A stretch of 64,000 bases of DNA. Source: Cyclobacterium salsum (GTDB taxonomy: Bacteria > Bacteroidota > Bacteroidia > Cytophagales > Cyclobacteriaceae). A program made the translations under genes and the position numbers. Within the stretch, counting starts at the first letter, position 1; each line of letters starts with the position of its first letter. The stretch is taken from assembly GCF_010119245.1 (NCBI RefSeq), contig NZ_WNKG01000008.1, forward strand, positions 1 to 64,000. Direction: 5' to 3'. The notes beneath the pieces were generated by a model, which saw nothing but the letters and a program-made list of their open reading frames with translations, was not told where the DNA came from and did no database searches. Of the stretch, positions 61,995 to 64,000 are shown piece after piece.

Positions 61995-62927
61995 ATGCTT
62001 ACCACAGAAAATTTCAAGGAAATGCTCGCCCAGGGTAGAACGTTAAAGCATGCTCCGGCAGACGAAGACGCACTCGGCCCTCTTAAACAATTAACGGGCG
62101 TTTGGACAAACCTACCCCATCTACCCGGTCATGGTTGGAACATGATCGCGCTTCCGTTCATCAAGGAAGGGTCTTCGCTGAACTACAGGTTGCTGCTTAA
62201 TCAATACAATGAGAAAAACGCGTTTGGCCTGGTGGATAAGGGCGTTCCAAATAGAGGCGTAGACCTTAATGAACCGGAAAACACGGATCAGTTCGTAGCC
62301 ACGCTGGATTACGATCAGTCTATCACCCAAATCGCGGCTATGGACTTTCCGGAGAGTGGGGAAGCAGGTCCCCCAGACCTACCCATACATCACGAGCCCG
62401 GCTTATTTTTGCACATGACGAACCTGTCTACCACCGGTTTTGACATCGCCAGACTTGGTTCTATCCCCCATGGGAATTCAGTTTTGGCTTTAGGAAAGGC
62501 TCGAACGATAGAGGGTGCCCCGACAATTCCTCAGGAAAGTGGATTACCGTTAGGTTTCAAAAAGCTCGATAACCCCTACCTGGCTCCGTATAAGCGTTTT
62601 CATGAAAATCTTTTTAAGGGTGTTTTCGACCCCACCATTCCGAACGACCTGCTTAACAAAGCCAACGAGGGAGTCGCTATTGTAAAAACCACCGAGCTGA
62701 CGTTTGATTCCACTTTTGAGTCCGGTGGCATTTCCAGTATTCCTTTTATTAAAAAGCAGGCAGATGCCACCAAGATGAATGCTACGTTTTGGATACAGGA
62801 ATTAGCGGACACCGATTCGAACGGCGACCCGATTTTGAGGCTCCAATACACCCAGACGGTCATTCTCAACTTCTTTGGTATTGACTGGCCTCATGTTAGC
62901 GTCAACACTTTACAAAAGGTAGTATAA
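61995..62927 (+). CDS. Heme-binding-like (nitrobindin/THAP4-type) protein
   Basis: 310 residues with no signal peptide. The pattern LGPLKQLTGVWTNLPHLPGHGWNMIALPF, with a G-x-W in the opening strand, the long middle FLHMTNLSTTGFDIARLGSIPHGNSVLALG and the late FWIQELADTDSNGDPILRLQYTQTVILNF, fits a beta-barrel of the heme-binding FABP-like kind that accompanies flavin oxidases. Known relatives bind heme; ligand not proven here. It ends 35 bases before an FAD enzyme on the same strand, so the two are an operon. Confidence 0.5.
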   Translation: MLTTENFKEMLAQGRTLKHAPADEDALGPLKQLTGVWTNLPHLPGHGWNMIALPFIKEGSSLNYRLLLNQYNEKNAFGLVDKGVPNRGVDLNEPENTDQFVATLDYDQSITQIAAMDFPESGEAGPPDLPIHHEPGLFLHMTNLSTTGFDIARLGSIPHGNSVLALGKARTIEGAPTIPQESGLPLGFKKLDNPYLAPYKRFHENLFKGVFDPTIPNDLLNKANEGVAIVKTTELTFDSTFESGGISSIPFIKKQADATKMNATFWIQELADTDSNGDPILRLQYTQTVILNFFGIDWPHVSVNTLQKVV

Positions 62928-62962
62928 TCAACCGCATTTTTATAAACCCAAATCAGAAAAAA

Positions 62963-64000
62963 ATGGCACACTTTAAAGTTAAGAATCTAAAACATCCTGA
63001 AGGACATCAGGTACCAAAAAAAGCCCCCGTGGTGATTGTAGGAGCCGGTATGGCAGGTCTGTATACGGCATGGCGGTTAATCAATGAGAAAGGGTATTCC
63101 CCGGAAGAAATCGTAATTCTTGAAAAACTCAATCGTACCGGAGGAAGACTAGACTCGGACCTGATCCAATTTGAGGGGGCCACTGTCAAAGAGGAAGAAG
63201 GCGGCATGCGCTTTACGTTTGACAGTATGGATAACCTGATGGCACTGTTTATGACCCTGCCAACTGCTGATGAGAGCGGCGAACCCAATCCGGGAAACGA
63301 GCTTATCGCCAGGCAGATCGTTCCTTTTCCCATGCAAAGTGGCGGAAACAATAGATTATACTTCAGAGGGATTCCTTTTAAACAAAAGGAAGCGAACAAT
63401 ACTTGGCCACAACTGTACAATCTTACCGAGCAGGAAATTGCCCTGAGCCCCTCAGAGATTATCAATAGCGTCTATAATCAGATATTGGCTGCCAATCCGG
63501 ATTTTACAGCCAAATACCCAAAAGCCGAAGATCGCAAGGGGCCAGCCTATTGGCAAGACTTCCGCATCGGCTGCCAATGGGAGGGGCTGACCATGAAGGA
63601 CTGGTCGTTATGGAATCTTTTTGCTGCCATGGGCTACAGCAATGAAGCCATTACCATGGTGTATCAATCATCCGGATTCAATGGCACATTCCTTTCTCAA
63701 ATGAACGGCGGAGTTGCCTACCAATTGCTGAAAGAATTTCCAGCCGATCCACAATTTCGCACCTTGAGTGAAGGCTTCAGCACGCTGCCTAATGCCCTTG
63801 CAGCCCAAATAGGCAAAAAGTCCATATTCCTGAACACCACCGTTACCAGTCTGAACGAATCCAGCGAGGAGGGCTATCAGCTCGATTACACGATCACCAA
63901 TAAACAAGGTAAGGAAGAAAAAAGGGGGCAAATACAGGGAGCAAAGGTGATTCTAGCACTACCCAGGCTGGCACTGGAGACGCTATTCATCCGATCCAAT
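62963..64000 (+). CDS. FAD-dependent amine-oxidase-type oxidoreductase, 5' part
   Basis: ATG at 62963; 346 codons to the window edge with no stop, so the C-terminus is missing. The dinucleotide-binding motif is VVIVGAGMAGLYTAWRL (G-x-G-x-x-G), followed by EIVILEKLNRTGGRLDS, the GGR motif that binds the FAD ribose in amine oxidases. The substrate region includes SGFNGTFLSQMNGGVAYQLL and the acidic TLSEGFSTLPNALAAQ. Products of this type oxidise amines or amino acids or related C-N bonds with oxygen. Linked to the heme-binding-like gene upstream. Confidence 0.8.
   Translation, partial: MAHFKVKNLKHPEGHQVPKKAPVVIVGAGMAGLYTAWRLINEKGYSPEEIVILEKLNRTGGRLDSDLIQFEGATVKEEEGGMRFTFDSMDNLMALFMTLPTADESGEPNPGNELIARQIVPFPMQSGGNNRLYFRGIPFKQKEANNTWPQLYNLTEQEIALSPSEIINSVYNQILAANPDFTAKYPKAEDRKGPAYWQDFRIGCQWEGLTMKDWSLWNLFAAMGYSNEAITMVYQSSGFNGTFLSQMNGGVAYQLLKEFPADPQFRTLSEGFSTLPNALAAQIGKKSIFLNTTVTSLNESSEEGYQLDYTITNKQGKEEKRGQIQGAKVILALPRLALETLFIRSN

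Overview
The window looks like a chromosomal stretch from a Bacteroidota bacterium, most likely of the Cytophagales type (taxon inferred from gene content only). The signs are a SusC/SusD pair with a DUF3823 lipoprotein, weak ribosome binding sites, many Sec signal peptides ending in a ...AQ- or ...SQ-type cleavage region, CHAT proteases with kinesin-light-chain-type TPRs, and a mostly low to medium GC content. No rRNA, tRNA or CRISPR array was seen.

Layout. 1-5.2 kb: two secreted-protein genes, a PAS-LuxR regulator, a TraB/Tiki-like protein and a VanZ-like membrane protein, set in eroded DNA that holds an IS66 transposase tail and a decayed DUF6088/AbiEii toxin-antitoxin pair. 5.4-11.5 kb: a compact six-gene minus-strand operon (DUF4258, HNH nuclease, coiled protein, DUF4407 membrane protein, vWA protein, sacsin/GHKL ATPase) with a near-promoter inverted repeat; it has the make-up of an undescribed conflict or defence system. 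12-25.8 kb: a second minus-strand block in which a sigma-70 factor is coupled to a membrane protein, a TPR-linked M48 metalloprotease and a small PPC-like protein. After a strong terminator hairpin come two giant paralogous secreted TPR-CHAT (caspase-like) proteins with 16 and 28 TPR-type repeats. 26.8-30.1 kb: a membrane LuxR regulator with a GNAT enzyme, and an intact-looking IS3-family element with matching terminal repeats.

30.3-42.2 kb looks like an integrative element: Toprim primase, an iteron-like repeat region, a VapE-type ATPase, an excisionase-like HTH protein, a STAND/NB-ARC TPR protein with a TIR/DUF4062-like N-terminus (a bacterial NLR-like defence candidate), a multi-pass membrane protein, a two-TM protein with a dead paralogue, and a tyrosine integrase that has lost its N-terminus. 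42.8-60.6 kb is a carbohydrate locus: a frameshifted secreted protein, a membrane-bound kelch/SARP-type regulator, a plus-strand set for sugar-acid chemistry (Tat-exported enolase-superfamily dehydratase, PQQ/cytochrome c dehydrogenase, aldose-epimerase-like protein) and a minus-strand set for glycan capture and cleavage (beta-helix protein, SusC, SusD, DUF3823 protein, GH71/99-like lipoprotein). 60.6-62 kb is debris. The window ends in a heme-binding-like protein followed by an FAD-dependent amine-oxidase-type enzyme cut by the window edge.

The best candidates for something undescribed are the GHKL-vWA-DUF4407-HNH-DUF4258 operon and the sigma-factor/TPR-CHAT block. They lie back to back on the same strand and are followed by a mobile island carrying an NLR-like gene, so together they resemble a defence or conflict neighbourhood. 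Function is inferred throughout; nothing here was compared with a database.
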